This document shows, piece after piece, positions 34,497 through 46,602 of a stretch of 64,000 nt of DNA (position 1 is the stretch's first letter; the number at the start of each line of letters is the position of its first letter). A program made the position numbers and the translations under genes. The stretch lies in assembly GCA_029532625.1 (NCBI GenBank), contig JARFXM010000004.1, positions 2,728,001 to 2,792,000 on the forward strand, written 5' to 3'. Source of the DNA: Lomentospora prolificans. Taxonomy: Eukaryota; Ascomycota; Sordariomycetes; Microascales; Microascaceae. The notes under the pieces are model-generated. The model searched no databases and was not told the origin of the DNA. It saw only the letters and a list, made by a program, of their open reading frames with translations.

Positions 34497-37302
34497 CTAT
34501 CGATTGTTTCGACTACGTACCTGCGAAATAAGTGTTCGACCCGCTTCAATCGTTCCTGACATTCCTTGTTGACGTTGCCAAAACCTAGATAACGCCGACG
34601 CTAGTTAGTTCCCGAATCGTTCTAACAGCATCTGTCCAGCCCCAAGCGACCCAACACCGCCAACCAGAAAAGGCCTCCGGTCCTGACACTGGCAAGCAGG
34701 GGGTGGCAAGGGGTTGTTTGACAGTCGTGTCAAGGGGCGGAAACAACTCACATATCTTCGGCGGACACATGGCCCGCCCGCTCAGATTCCTCTCGCAGTG
34801 CCGATTGCGTCAGCTTCTCGCTCATCTCAATACCGGGCGCTGCCGATCTAAAGGCGGCATTCTGACCGAGATTCTCCTCGAGGATACGCTTCTTTAGGTT
34901 GAATCGCTCCTTCTTCTCTCGTTGGAGGCCGGGGCTATCAATCTTATCCATGAGGAATCGCACCGCGATCTGCACAACGAGGTAGAAGTGTTCCGCCAGC
35001 AGGATTGTGAGGAGAAGGCCCCAGGTCTGGATGTTCGACGCAGCACCTTTGGATCCGTCGGCATCACCCCGGCACAAAAAGACAATGGCCGAGCTGGTCA
35101 AACTTCCAAGCCAAGAAAGAAAGCCTAAAGCGTTGAGCCACGGTCCAATCGAATCAGCCCTCCAGGGAATCGGGCGGCGGGATGCAGCTGCGATCTTGAA
35201 AGCGTCGGACCTAAGTTCGACCCAGTTGTTGACAAGAAAGCTGCATCCAGCGAGTGGCCATGCTACCGAGTAGAGAGACAGGTAGCCTGTGAAGCCGAGG
35301 ATGTTCTAGTTAGTCGCACGCAATGTAATCACCAGGTAGCAACATAGGAGCTATTTCTTGCACTACCAATGCACGAGAGAGAAAGTGTAACCTACCAAAT
35401 TGGATAACCATCTCGCGGTAATCAGTTGTGACATCATACGCCTCCAGCTCTGTCTCCCGTCGGACCTTGCGAAGGAATCCAGCCTCCTCTGGCGCATCGT
35501 CAGCCCCCGGATCCACCGCCTTGCTCACGATGCCATTCTCCTTGACCTTGTGAGTCACCTTGCGCTTGACGTAAGGGACAACGGCCTCGGTGGCAAAGTT
35601 GACAATTTGTGCAGTGACGGTGAAGTAGAACATCTGATTCGTGATGCGGCTGGGGTTGATTCGGAATTCCTGGACGCTCAACTCTTTCTGGCCAAATGTG
35701 AGGCCCTGCGCAACCCTCCCCCAGAAGTCAAGATAAGGCGTAAGGACATGTCCGAACGGGATATAAACAAAGGCAGTGAAGGCGAGCGGCATGTAAGAGG
35801 TGATGAAGTTGAGGACGAATTCCTTCTGTACCATCGCGGCGTGATGAGCTAGATGTTATCACGCCAGTCAGCCAATGCGAAGCCAAAAAAAAGAAAAGAA
35901 AAGAAAAAAAAAAGAAAACAAAAAGGGGTTTGAGGGGTTGTCGATTTTAATAGCATCATACCATCTATGGTTTCGTAATTCTCCATATCCGTAAGTTTCT
36001 TGGCGAATCCGGTCAGAATCGTAGAGAAGACCGGCAAGATAGTAACTAAGAGGACAGTAGGGAGGAACGGCTTAGGAGTGACAAGTTAGCAGACAGTTTA
36101 GCCATGCCACGAATTAGCCGCATACTTACAAGATACGTCTTGAATGGCCCGTCGTACACCTCGTTGATGAAAACCTCGAGCGAGTTACACATGACAATGA
36201 AACCGCCGAGAACGATGACACACGCGACTGTAAATGGGATCTGTAGAAGTTGCGTCTTGAGCCTCTTGAATGGCGAGTACACCTTGATAGGTTCTCCGGT
36301 GACAACGTCCTCCGTCTCATGCTCAAAATGGAACTGCGGCCGCGGTAACTGAATCTTGGATGCTCCGCGAACGCCCCACTGGACAGAAAGGTCGACCTCC
36401 TTCTTCTTCCAGAATTCGAAGAAGACCACGGACCACAGGCAGCTAGCTAACGCATAGAGGAACGAGAACTGGCCGAGAAGAAGCCAGGAACCGAATCCAA
36501 AGGCTGCAGGGAAGACCAGAAATCGGAAGTAGCTCTGTACAAAGGCAAAGTATAGAGCCACGTTCTCGCCAAACTTGTTGCGGATTTCGTCTAGATCATC
36601 CTGTTCGAGGAGATATTTGGTGCTCAGCCTCTTAATCCATTCGCGGTTGAAGTGTCTGTCATGCAGCGGGAACACCGAATCGACGTGTTTCCAGGGCCCA
36701 TTTCCGGGAGTTATCCCTGCACCGCCCTCATTCTTTGGTTTCGTTATCGCCATATAAATTAACCTCAGTCGCTCCGCTTCGCTGACAGGCTCCTCCATGA
36801 GCACTCGTGACAGATCAGCGCCAGGGCCGGCGGTACGCACACCGTGGAGCCAGTCCTGTAACCGCGCTCTAAAAACCTGCTCTCGGAGCAGTGTCTCGGA
36901 CGCCATTTTAACGAAGATGAGGAGCGAAGCTTCTCCGCCCGGTCTGACCTCTGAGGCGAGGCCCACGCTCGTAAGAACCTCGATGAGTTGCACATACCCC
37001 GCTTCGGCTTCGGCTCTCGCTACACGCGATTACAGAGTTAGACAGTCGCGGCGAAGCCCTGAAGCATAGGAACGGAGGGAAGGACGGTGAGCAGAGTCCA
37101 CAGACTTACCATCCTTAGGGATTTTGTAATGAATGACGAAGTCGACACTTTTTGGAATAAATCGTTAGCTCGCAGGTATCTCGGGACGTCGTGAACCGTC
37201 TTTGATTCTTATATATATATATATCTATATGACATACTTGAAGTTGGAGTTGGGCAGATGTTCATCCTCCTCCTTTCCCATCACTGCCTTGACGCTCGTC
37301 AT
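34497..37302 (-). CDS. Anoctamin/TMEM16-family (Ist2-like) membrane protein, 7 exons
   Basis: Exons on minus: 37302-37238, 37147-37110, 37019-36130, 36070-35962, 35848-35396, 35286-34752, 34584-34497; 2178 nt, 725 aa. After a soluble N-terminal domain of about 170 residues (including IKRLSTKYLLEQDDLDEIR) come many hydrophobic segments, for example YFRFLVFPAAFGFGSWLLLG, PFTVACVIVLGGFIVM, PFLPTVLLVTILPVFSTILTG, LAFTAFVYIPFGHVLTPY and GYLSLYSVAWPLAGCSFLV. The pattern and the block KEFVLNFITSYMPL are typical of fungal anoctamins. Family members are ion channels or lipid scramblases; yeast Ist2 tethers cortical ER to the plasma membrane. Exon 2 is only 38 nt and its acceptor is a weak AAAAAG. The last intron begins inside ATGTGA, so without splicing the protein ends after SAEDM (697 aa); with splicing it gains a 28-residue tail starting FWQRQQGM. 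The tail's end is the least certain part. Confidence 0.9.
37209..37224. repeat. TA dinucleotide microsatellite in anoctamin intron 1
   Basis: A short (TA)n tract with an interrupted tail continuing to about 37230, inside the first intron (37237-37148) of the anoctamin gene. It may be length-polymorphic; no function is evident. Confidence 0.85.
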
Positions 37303-38092
37303 GGTGGGCCGAGATAGCTGTCGAGCTGGTGTTAGGTAGGAAGTCGGTCGGGAGCTGTGTGGTGACAAGGAATAGCTCGTATTATTCCAGGATATTACAG
37401 CGCTAGCTGCTCGAGATAGACGGTAGGGTACAAGGACGTTGATGGAACTTCGCTGAGGAAGTTGGCGATAACGACAAGCTGGGAGGTGTGCGGGGAGCCG
37501 AGCAGTTTATGCTTCGCGAGCCTGTGGAAAAGCTAAAAACGTCACCGCCCAGCTTAAGCACCCAGCTGCAGATCTTCAGCTCCCATGGTCACAGACTTGG
37601 CCCGTGCCACCCCTGCTGATATGCTTCATTGCTCCTCTGGCTCTCGGCTATCTGACGATCAGTTGCTTGGCAATCGAGCCAAATCAGGATATTCTGCACA
37701 ATCTAACCACGACGACATTATGCTGTCAGTTGACATGCCCTGTATATTATTGTCCGTCCCGCGACGGAATAACAATTTTTCTATCTTCCCTGGCACTAAC
37801 TTGAGTATTAAGGGCAAGAAAAAATTATTTGGACCCTCCTAACTCCAGACCAGCGAGCATAATAAGAAGAGTAAAATGCGTCCCATAACAATTGGCAAGT
37901 CCCCGACCCGAAAAGATGTAAAAAGTGAGACTGAAAGAATATTGCCTTTCTCCGCCGTGGACGAGTCGAGATTAAAATGGATAATGAGATACAATGGCCC
38001 TGCAGCTCAACACCATCTAGTTAGTACGCCGTTCGCCCCTTACCTCTTTCCCATGTTGCGCCTGATTGCTCTCTTCGACGGAAACAACCCCT
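37303..38092. other. Short intergenic region between the RRM gene and the anoctamin gene
   Basis: About 0.8 kb, both flanking genes on minus. It should contain the anoctamin promoter and the RRM gene's 3' flank. No gene or obvious repeat is visible. Confidence 0.65.
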
Positions 38093-40236
38093 TTAAACGA
38101 CCTCCTTCTTAATCGACGGCGAGGGCGAATCGCTTGCATCAGACTTCAACTGTTCGTCTTCCTCTTCTTTGATACTGCGTTTGTGCTCGGGCAGCGAAGA
38201 CTCTACGGCCGGAGTCCGTCGTCCCATCCTAGCCATTGTCGTCAGCAAATCAGTCACCCCTATCCATGAATCATTCGCCTTACTGCTCTTCATCTTGGCC
38301 AGAAGAACCCTGCTCACTTCGGCAAGTGGGCTCATTGCTAACTGCGACATAGGTGCGAGGTGTTCCCCTACGCAAATCTCAGGTTAGAGACGAATAGGTG
38401 CATGTTACGGTTTTCAATACATACGGAGCTGTGGTTGGGTACGAGCGACGGTAAGGAGTCGTAATTCCATACGCCTGGACTGGCATACCGACGTGGGGCG
38501 TGCCGTATGCCCCAATGTTGTACTCGTTGGTCCGGAATTGGCGGCGCTCTGCCGTGATTCGTTTCAACTCCTTTTGGGCTGGAGTGTCTGCGTAACGAAT
38601 ATTCATCACCATGTTACTCCCATCGGTTGTAATAGGTAAGCCATTGAAGCTTTTAATGATCTCGTCACAGATCATGCGAGTCTCAAATCTACCTCTCCGT
38701 CAGCATTGGTGAGAGCACACAGATCACCCATATGATACGTACCGCGCGAAGCCAACGCCGCGACTATTTCCCATGCTATCCCGAAGGATCTTGCTAGACA
38801 GGATCGTAAATCCGGAGAAAATGGCCGAAAGCTCCTAGTAGCATGTTAGCTTGCATTTCCGAGAACCGGCTCTAACAGCTATCTTTTCAAACATACGATC
38901 TCGGTCATGTGCTTGGGCAGGTTGGAAATGTAGAGGTTGGTTGAAGATTCGTCACCCTCGGCCTTCAGGCGGCAGTTGAACGACTCCTACAAAATCAGTC
39001 AGTTTCGGAGAGCGCGTATATCTCGCAGTAAAAGGGCGTCCATACACGTGCGAATCCAACCTCATAACCGAGGCGATGGAAACCCCGAATGCATTTCTCG
39101 GAATGACGGACATCGTAGAATTTAGCGAAACCGAAACTAATACTCGAAATTAGCTCAAGCCGTAGGGGAATGTTAGCGGCGAGGGTAGGAACATCAATGA
39201 TTCACCCTTTGCAAGCTCCGGTTCCAGTGTCAATGATTGCCTTTGAAGTCTCAACTTCGCCGAACCTCTGAGCATATTTCAGAAGTAGTTCGTCGTCAGT
39301 GGTGGGATGGAGTCCGCGTATATACACATTCCGGTTGCCAGCGATCCTATTCTCAAGACTCTGTTCGAGCGTCTTGATCTGGCTTGCGGGGGTAAAGACG
39401 GCAGGGACGGCCTTAGGAATGGCTGGGCTCTGTTTGAGCAGCTCCTCAATGTCACGGTCCATTGCTGTTGGGATCTGCTTAGCGATGACAGAATGACCAG
39501 CATTGAGCGACAGAAGAGCACCTTGCTGCGGTGAGGGGGTGGTGTAAGTAGAACGGTCTAGTCCCATAATAGACACTCTACCATTATCGCGGCTAGCGAC
39601 GCCAGCATAGTAAGGTGTAGCCGGAGTGGATTCGTTCGTCGAGTACGAACCACGTCGGCCGCTATCCAGAGGAGGAGGAGCCTCGCCATTGGCACGGTCC
39701 GAGCGAGACTGTGCAACAGACGGTCTTCCAGGAGTGAAAGGGACAACTGAAGGATACGGGAGAACCGCATGAGAAAATTGGCCCGGGTGGTGAGCGGCAA
39801 TGTAAGCAGGCCCTCCGAAGGAAGGGTCCATCAAGCTCAAGGGCTGCTGGCCGTTAGTGACCGAAGCAAGGATATATTGGTTGTCCGGGAAGACGTAAGC
39901 TGGGGCAATGGGACCAGGGTATCCTGGCCCGTGGGCAATTCCGGGACCGGCAAGGGACATGGTATTCATCTGGCCCATTACCCCCCCCATTGTAGCATCA
40001 CCAGGAGCTACGGGCATGTGCAGGGAATAGTGCTGTCCAGTAGACATTCCAGTTGCGGGAGCGTGCTGGACGTCACCCAACAGCGAACCGGCCGCATGGT
40101 ACGTAGGCATAGCTGGGGTGATAGGAGCTATGGAAAGAGAAATTCCAGATTAGTACTGACGCCCACGGTATCGGAAAAGGTGTAAAGGTGGACGTGATGT
40201 AGTGTGGTGGTCCAACTTACACCGAGGGGCTGCCAT
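38093..40236 (-). CDS. Two-RRM RNA-binding protein, MSSP/RBMS-like
   Basis: Minus-strand exons supported by phase: 40236-40221, 40127-39206, 39136-39046, 38986-38897, 38834-38743, then 38688 onward. A Pro/Gly/Ser-rich N-terminal region of about 230 residues is followed by RRM1 with NVYIRGLHPTTDDELLLKYA (RNP2-like) and GACKGFGFAKF (RNP1). RRM2 has TNLYISNLPKHMTEIELSAI and GNSRGVGFARF. The closest pattern is the MSSP/RBMS family of single-stranded nucleic-acid binding proteins, including the ILRDSxGxSRGVGFAR signature. Such proteins bind mRNA or ssDNA; the target here is unknown. Both ends are unsure. Downstream, a donor at 38488 (exon end 38489) joined to 38367-38093 gives 561 aa with an acidic Lys/Glu/Ser tail; a better-looking donor (exon end 38425) with the same acceptor gives 520 aa ending at 38280. 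Upstream, a 66-codon extension may be spliced on (see 40221-41079). Confidence 0.85.
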
Positions 40237-41079
40237 CTTATACGCGTTCTGAAAATGGGTTGGAGCTGGCGTTGAAGCTCTACTAACCAAACAGTAAGCT
40301 GTAGGCTCCGTGTACCTAGTCCATGGTAGTATAAACACGAAAGACGTTCAGCAATGGGAATTTGGATGAAGTGACTCAAGAGAGGGATACGAATATCCCA
40401 CAGAATGGAAGATGACACCGGCAAGTATTATACGTGTATATATGTGAACAGTGGACAGTATATCGGATTTAACCAAGGGAAATCGAGCTAGAATGGAGTC
40501 AATGTCAACTCACCTTTGGCTACGTTGCCGTCGGATGCTGAAAGATTCTTCCAACGGATAGAGTTTCTAAGGCGCAGGTAGTGGTGTATCTGTTTCAAGC
40601 GAGTGAGAAATACAGTAATCTGAAGAAGAAATGGGGTTCAAAGCGATGGAATGAGAGAAATGGAGAAAAGGATCTTAGAGAAACCAAGATCGCGATGTTG
40701 TTGGTGATGCTTGAAGAAGAAAACAAGGGGGGAATCTTGAGGAAAAGCGGAACCGAGCTATGAACTATACAAACAACCCGAAAGAACCAAGTCAAGCAGT
40801 GGGTTAGAAAGTGCAAGTAAAGAGAAGTTCCAACCGGAGCAAAGACAAGAAGAGCAGCAACAAATTGCGAAGCGCCGGCATCTCAGTCGTTACCTCGCTC
40901 TACTCCTTTCTGGACGAGAATCGCCGGTCAAGAGGGGAAGCCGGAAAGGGGACTACGGTATAGTAATAGGAAGGGACTCATACATACCTTTCAAGGGTGG
41001 CCAACAAGGTAAATGGGTTACGTCGCTGTTCGGAAAGTGCTGCCAGAGTTGCTAGGGCTCGCCGTCTTTCCAGTTCCCC
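40221..41079 (-). other. Candidate upstream exons of the RRM gene
   Basis: Three stretches join in one frame to the 40236 ATG: 41079-40988 (after a TAG acceptor, before GTATGT), 40566-40514 (TTAG acceptor, GTGAGT donor) and 40277-40221 (GAG acceptor). Together they read in part LATLAALSEQRRNPF, then RNSIRWKNLSASDGNVAK, then ASTPAPTHFQNAYK, with no stop codon. No upstream start codon was found, so they may instead be spliced 5' leader. The GAG acceptor is a weak point. Confidence 0.35.
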
Positions 41080-44000
41080 CTATTGAGACGATGTAGATAT
41101 TGGAGTGGCGAGAAGAAAGGAACGAAGGGATGAAGAATACAAACTCGAGAACACTGAGAGTAAGCGACTGCCAACCCGAAAAAGAACAGGAAAGTGTAGG
41201 AGGCGGAAGTATAGAGGCCAAAGAATGGTCGAGTAATGGGTAACGAATAGGCGCGTGCGAATAAGATGGATTACCTTGACGCGTAGATGGGAACAATGAA
41301 TGGATAGGCTCAAGGTTTATTGAGCATTTGCGATGAAAGAGGACGAATATTTTCGCAAGGAGCAGGCATAGAATGAGAGAGATGCCTAGTTCCGCCTAAT
41401 AACAATGGAAAGGTGGCTGCTTCCTGTTCTTGATACTATCACATGGACCATGGAACGGCCCTTCCCAACAGGCCCTGAGGGTTCACTTTCGCTTACCTCA
41501 CATGAAATGCTCGAGATTCTACCCTTTCGACACGGACGGTCTAGGCTACGGCCGTCTCCGGTCGGCCATGGGAAACTTAGAGAAGGCGCAAGTGATGCTC
41601 GTAGGATAGGCTTAAGTAGGTCTGAGAGCAAGGTTTTGGCCTCGTGAATTAGTCGAGCTTGGATTAGAATGGCGGAAGTCGCGAGCCGACATTGAGGCAA
41701 ACGGATGTTAATTAAGTGATAGCCCTCCCTCCCAAGGGCTGGCCGGACCAAGCTATTTCTAGACTCATCCGTCACTCTTTCCATTATTACGTAGTGGCAA
41801 GTGCTCACCAGTTTATACACAGCTCACCTAAAGCTTTGTAGACTAGAAGAGGCGAGACGAAAGGTTAGAGTTATAGAAATAGCCTTACTCAAATTTAACT
41901 GGCCCTGGGTTACACGGAAAAAGAAATATTACGAGCCCAAAAAGCCCAATGCGAGAGATAAAACGCCTTGAATGTTCATATCATGGCATTACACGGGGTG
42001 TATAAGGGAACTAAATACATGGCACTCGAGAATCGGCCAACGATACAACTCGACCCATGCAGCTCGGAGTTAGTGAGTAGCCCGAACGCTACATTCGCGA
42101 TATGGAGGCAAATCCTCTCCTTCTACTCAATGCAACCTCTCTGAGAAATGGTGGCTGGCTGTTATCCAAACAGGCAGGACGCGTAGTAGTACGACCTGTG
42201 TAATAATGTTTGTGAAGATGCGATTATGCTTCTTTTTTGATATGTCCAACTCGCCAAGCAGCACAAGGTTATGTAGTGGCCCTCGACCGCATTTGACAAT
42301 GTTGACATCCTGGACAGTAGACTCCACGCGTATGACAGAGTACATAGCTGCGGTTTGCCATGGGGTCCTCCGGGTTCTCGAAGGGCAAGTCAACGAAGCC
42401 GGAGAGGGAACTATTCTAGAATCAGTCTATGAATCTTCAATCGACATTGAATAGAATTGAAGTCTTCACGCAGGTATAGTCCGGGTATGTAGTACAAGCC
42501 GGGTACATGTTTTTATACTCTCACAAAGCAATGCCGGCAAGCTCCCGTGCTTCGTGAAGAGGCTGCGGATCAAATCCGAGGTTCCGTGTGACGGGTTACT
42601 CCAAATATGCAGTGCAGTGATATGGGGTTGCAAACTCAATAAACGACTCGTCGCTAACAGCCCAAAAGGCGCGGGAAGGACCTTTTTAGGAGGCTAATGC
42701 CGGATGTCCCAGACACTGATCGTCTACAACTACGCTATGTATTCCGAGAGTCCTTTAGCAAGCCGCATCTATCTTTAGTGATTCCTGTCCTGGGGCAGGG
42801 GGGAACAACCGGGTTCTCGTTGGTTCCAAGTCGTGAGCTCTGGACAAAGAAAACAGTCGGAAGCATCCCGTTTTGGTCCACATACAATATTAGACGAAAA
42901 GCCGTGGACGAGAGCCGGGTGGAAAGTGGGCGAGGCACATCTAAAGCAAATAAGATCCATAGATGGCACTAACGCAAATCGGCAAAGGATTTCGGGGAGA
43001 GCTCGCGAGGAGGATGCACATGTCAGGGGTGTGAACGAAAATACCCCGCGTTCAGAATCGTCCGGTCTGTTCCTACCAGATGTAACAAGATGAACCCATC
43101 AATTGACCTCTGCTGTGACGTCGATAAACATAACTATTGTTTTCGCGCATTCACCAGTGGTAAATGTTCACCAAAAGCCGCTGTAGGACACTCCCATGAT
43201 GCTATAGCGTATCCGTTTTTGCCGTTGCCGAATGCAGCACTGAGGACCAAGGGAAATCCAAGGGAAAGGAAAAAGGAAAATAAAACACTGGAGCACGTGC
43301 TCCCCCAGACCCATCATTGATCGACTCTCCGAAATTCCGAGGGTTCGGTAATATAGTACGGAGTGACCTAAGTAGTCTCACCAACGTCTCTAATTCCCCT
43401 CGTCCTCCCCTCATCAGAAGCTTGTCGCATCTCCAACTTCATGCTCCCCGCTGCTCCACCTGAATTTGGGCAATTTTTCGGCGACCCTGTACTTATCGGT
43501 GATAGGCTGGAATTGATCATTGAACGTCACTACTCGTAGCGACTTCTACGGATAGGGGCTGGGCAATGGTGCCACCCAAGGTGAGGGATTAGCTGAGCCC
43601 CAACCCTCCTTTTGTGGAGGGTTTAACCAAGGTAGCCCAAAGCTTGTCGGGGGTGGGGAAGAATCGGATTGGAGTGTGGGGGAGAGAGGCGGCGGAGGCC
43701 CTGGACGGAGAAAACCAAGACGGTTAACGATTCCCGCTGTAACCGGAATGTTTGAACCTTTTTGACTAACCTATCCGCGTGAACTTCCCGAATACCGGGT
43801 TGCTTGATTTGGAAAGCTACGGAATCTCGTGGCTGGGCAGTCGGTACGGCGCTCTAAAATTTCAACAGGGCCTGCCTGGTCATACACCTCTTCGATTTCG
43901 TTGCACGAGAGTGTGTTCAGGAGTTGTGCTCTAAAATGTGTCAAACTGGGTTCTATTCGCAATACTATAACCACAAGAGATATATAACTTTAAATCAAGG

Positions 44001-44340
44001 GAAACAACAGCTGGCAGTAGTATAATGGGAACCATCGAATCCTTTTCCGTCTTCGCGACGAAGTAAAGTCTGTGTGCGATGGACCATAACAGCAGCGCCC
44101 GTATCGCTCCCGCTATTAGTCTAAAATTCCCCAAGTACCATATCCCGTATCCACTTCTACAAGACGTCATATCGCCAGTTCACCTATTGGGGGAGGGAGT
44201 ATGAGCAGTGGTAGCCTCCCATCGTTAACGCGTGTCGCTTGTCGCTAATCATGCACCTGCGATGCTGAATGTCCCGGTACTTATGAAAAAACAAAAGCTA
44301 TCGAAGGAAGAAAAATGCACCCGTGCCACGTCGCAGTTTT
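41080..44340. other. Intergenic gap between the P450 reductase 3' end and the RRM gene 5' region
   Basis: About 3.3 kb. It should contain the RRM gene promoter and the 3' flank of the P450 reductase gene. The largest frame (41386-41820 minus, 144 codons) has no recognisable domain and is not called. No RNA gene or mobile element is seen. Confidence 0.55.
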
Positions 44341-46602
44341 TCAAGACCAGACGTCCTCCTGCAAAGCGTAGACAAGATCGTTAGCTGACCGATCGTTACG
44401 TCGTGAATGGGCGTGATGTTGCCAGCTTGGTCTGAGCGAATGGAGAGTGAATTGTGACATACCTGGTATTGGTTTGCGGACCTCATGTTTTTGACGATTT
44501 CTTCCGCCTTGGCCTCCGAGATACCGCGCTGTTCAGCGATAATCTGGATAAGGCCTGCGTGCACCTCACGAGCCATGTTGGCCGCATCACCGCAAACATA
44601 GATGTAGGCCTTCTTAAGTAGGAGGTCGTTGATATCCTTGGATCGTTCCTTGAGTCGGTGCTGTACGTAGACCTTCTTGGGTCCATCTCGGGAGAAGGCG
44701 GTGACAAGCTCGAACTTGTCTCCAAGAACCTTTTTCCGTTCCTGCAGTAGGGATTGTGTGTTAACTAGTCACGCTCATCTTATTTCCGGCGGGCTGAAAA
44801 CAGCTTGAATAACTTACCTCCCATTCGGATTGATACAAGAAGTCCTCAGTTTGTTTCCTGCACCCAAAGAAAAGAATCGTCTGTCCAACCTCGACACCAT
44901 CCTCCGCCTGCTTAGCTCGCTCCTGAACGAAGCCACGGAAAGGGGCAACGCCGGTACCGGGCCCAATGAGAATGATAGGCTTAGAGGGGTCCGAAGGTAG
45001 CTTAAAGTTGGAGTGGCGGACGTGCACGGGCACGCGGATGCCATCGTATTTGTCCCTAGGACCATTGATCTCGTAGGTAAGGCCAAAGGGGGACGGGTCG
45101 GGGTCTCCGTTCTGCTTTTGCTTCAAAGCCAAAAGGTAGTTGGTCGCGACTCCGCGGAACGGATCCTTCTCGACTCCCCGACTGGGAACTTCCTGGCTTT
45201 CGACAACAGCGGTGATGGAAATCGTCTTAGGCTGGACGAGATTGGACGAAGAGATAGAGTAGTATCGAGGCTGGAGCTTGGTGAGACCCTCGATGAAAGC
45301 GGAGAAAGGCACGTTGGTCCACTTCTGTCCACCACTGACGTGATGAAGCATTCGCGAGATGTTGAAGAAATGAGCGCTGGTCTGCTCGTGGAAGTAATCT
45401 TTGTCTCCACCAAGCTTGGTCATCTCAGCCTTGATCTCGTCATTGGGAGCGAAAGCGGCAAGAGTGGCCAAGAACTGACGAGACACGGGGGCGCAGATCT
45501 CCATGTGGTATCGGGCGATAGCATCATACGTGGTAGGAGTAGGGAAGGGAACCTTGGCCGTCGGCTCGAGCGCCCTCACATTGATAACCTCATTCCGCTT
45601 GTCGGTAAGACCAAGAATGTCGAGGAAGCGATCGACTTCAGCACCGGGGTTATTAGGCCAGATGGCAATATGGTCGCCGGTCTGGTAAGTCAGAGTCGAT
45701 CCGCTGATGTCGACATCAACGTGCAGACAATTTCTGTCCTTGGCAGTGAAAAGTTCTCGCGAGTTCGCGATCGGAGCGATATAAGGGTTGTGAGCGTTGA
45801 AGGGTCCCTTGACGGTGCCTTCTAGGTGAATCTTGTTGGGTTCTCCGAGGTACACCTCAGGAGACTCCACAGTGAGGTTTTCGCGCTCTACGATCTCGAA
45901 TGTGGGCTCATAGACGGCCTCACGCTCCTCAAGACCCATCTTCTTAGCGAGGGCAGCCCACATAGGCTCCTTCCAGGCAAGGAAGTCTTCTTCCATGGTA
46001 CCAGAGCCGTCATCACCCTCGCCAGCTTCACCAATTCTGTTGGCGCCGAGCTTCTGGAGGATCTTATCGACATTTCTGACCATGAAGTTGTAATGTTCGT
46101 ATGTGTTGTTGCCGAGACCGAATGCCACATAGTTGAGGTTGTCGAGGGCAGGGGTGCGATCCTCCGAGAACTGGACGTCATCGGCGTTCAAAAACTCGTG
46201 GAAATCTACGGCATTATCCGTCGGCTCGCCCTCGCCGTAGGTCGCGAGAATGAACATGACAACCTTGTCATTGGGGACAGTATCAAGATTGTCATAATCG
46301 TAGTCCTCGAGGTCTGCGATCATGGTTTCCAGGCCGAATCGGCTCTTGCCCTCCTTGGCGAGCCTAGACGCATAGTCCTCGGCCGTGCCGGTTTGAGACC
46401 CATAGAGAATGATACAGTTCTTCCCCATCTCCTCCATCTTCTCTAGGATATTGCGAGTCTTGCCAGCCTTGGCGGCACTGCTGAAGGCATTCGCGTAGGG
46501 GTCCTTGGCGACGGACCAGTATTTACCTTTCGTAAAGTACGCTACTGTGCCCACAAAAATGGCGGACAGGACGATAACGTCCAGGGTGTCGAGTTCTGCC
46601 AT
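44341..46602 (-). CDS. CPR1: NADPH-cytochrome P450 reductase, 3 exons
   Basis: Exons on minus: 46602-44818, 44741-44463, 44358-44341; 2082 nt, 693 aa, the normal fungal CPR size. It transfers electrons from NADPH through FAD and FMN to ER cytochromes P450 and other haem enzymes. A single N-terminal hydrophobic anchor covers about residues 7-23. The FMN domain has YGSQTGTAEDYASRLA, LATYGEGEPTDNA and FGLGNNTYEHYN. The FAD region has QPRYYSISSSN and FRGVATNYL. The NADPH region has IGPGTGVAPFRGFVQER, FFGCRKQTEDFLY, SRDGPKKVYVQHRL and YVCGDAANMAREV. The last exon is only 18 nt and encodes EDVWS, supplying the conserved C-terminal tryptophan (W692) that stacks on the flavin. It is divergent from PAG1 with about 2.2 kb between. 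Antisense frames over it are shadows of codon bias. Confidence 0.98.

Noticed and set aside
41386..41820. 144-codon minus-strand frame between CPR1 and the RRM gene
   Set aside because: No domain and no plausible neighbouring exons; length is within what is expected by chance in several kilobases of GC-balanced DNA.
45013..46446. Long plus-strand open frames (270 and 206 codons) opposite the P450 reductase
   Set aside because: They mirror the coding strand of a certain gene, arise from its codon bias (GC-rich third positions) and show no domain or splice structure.
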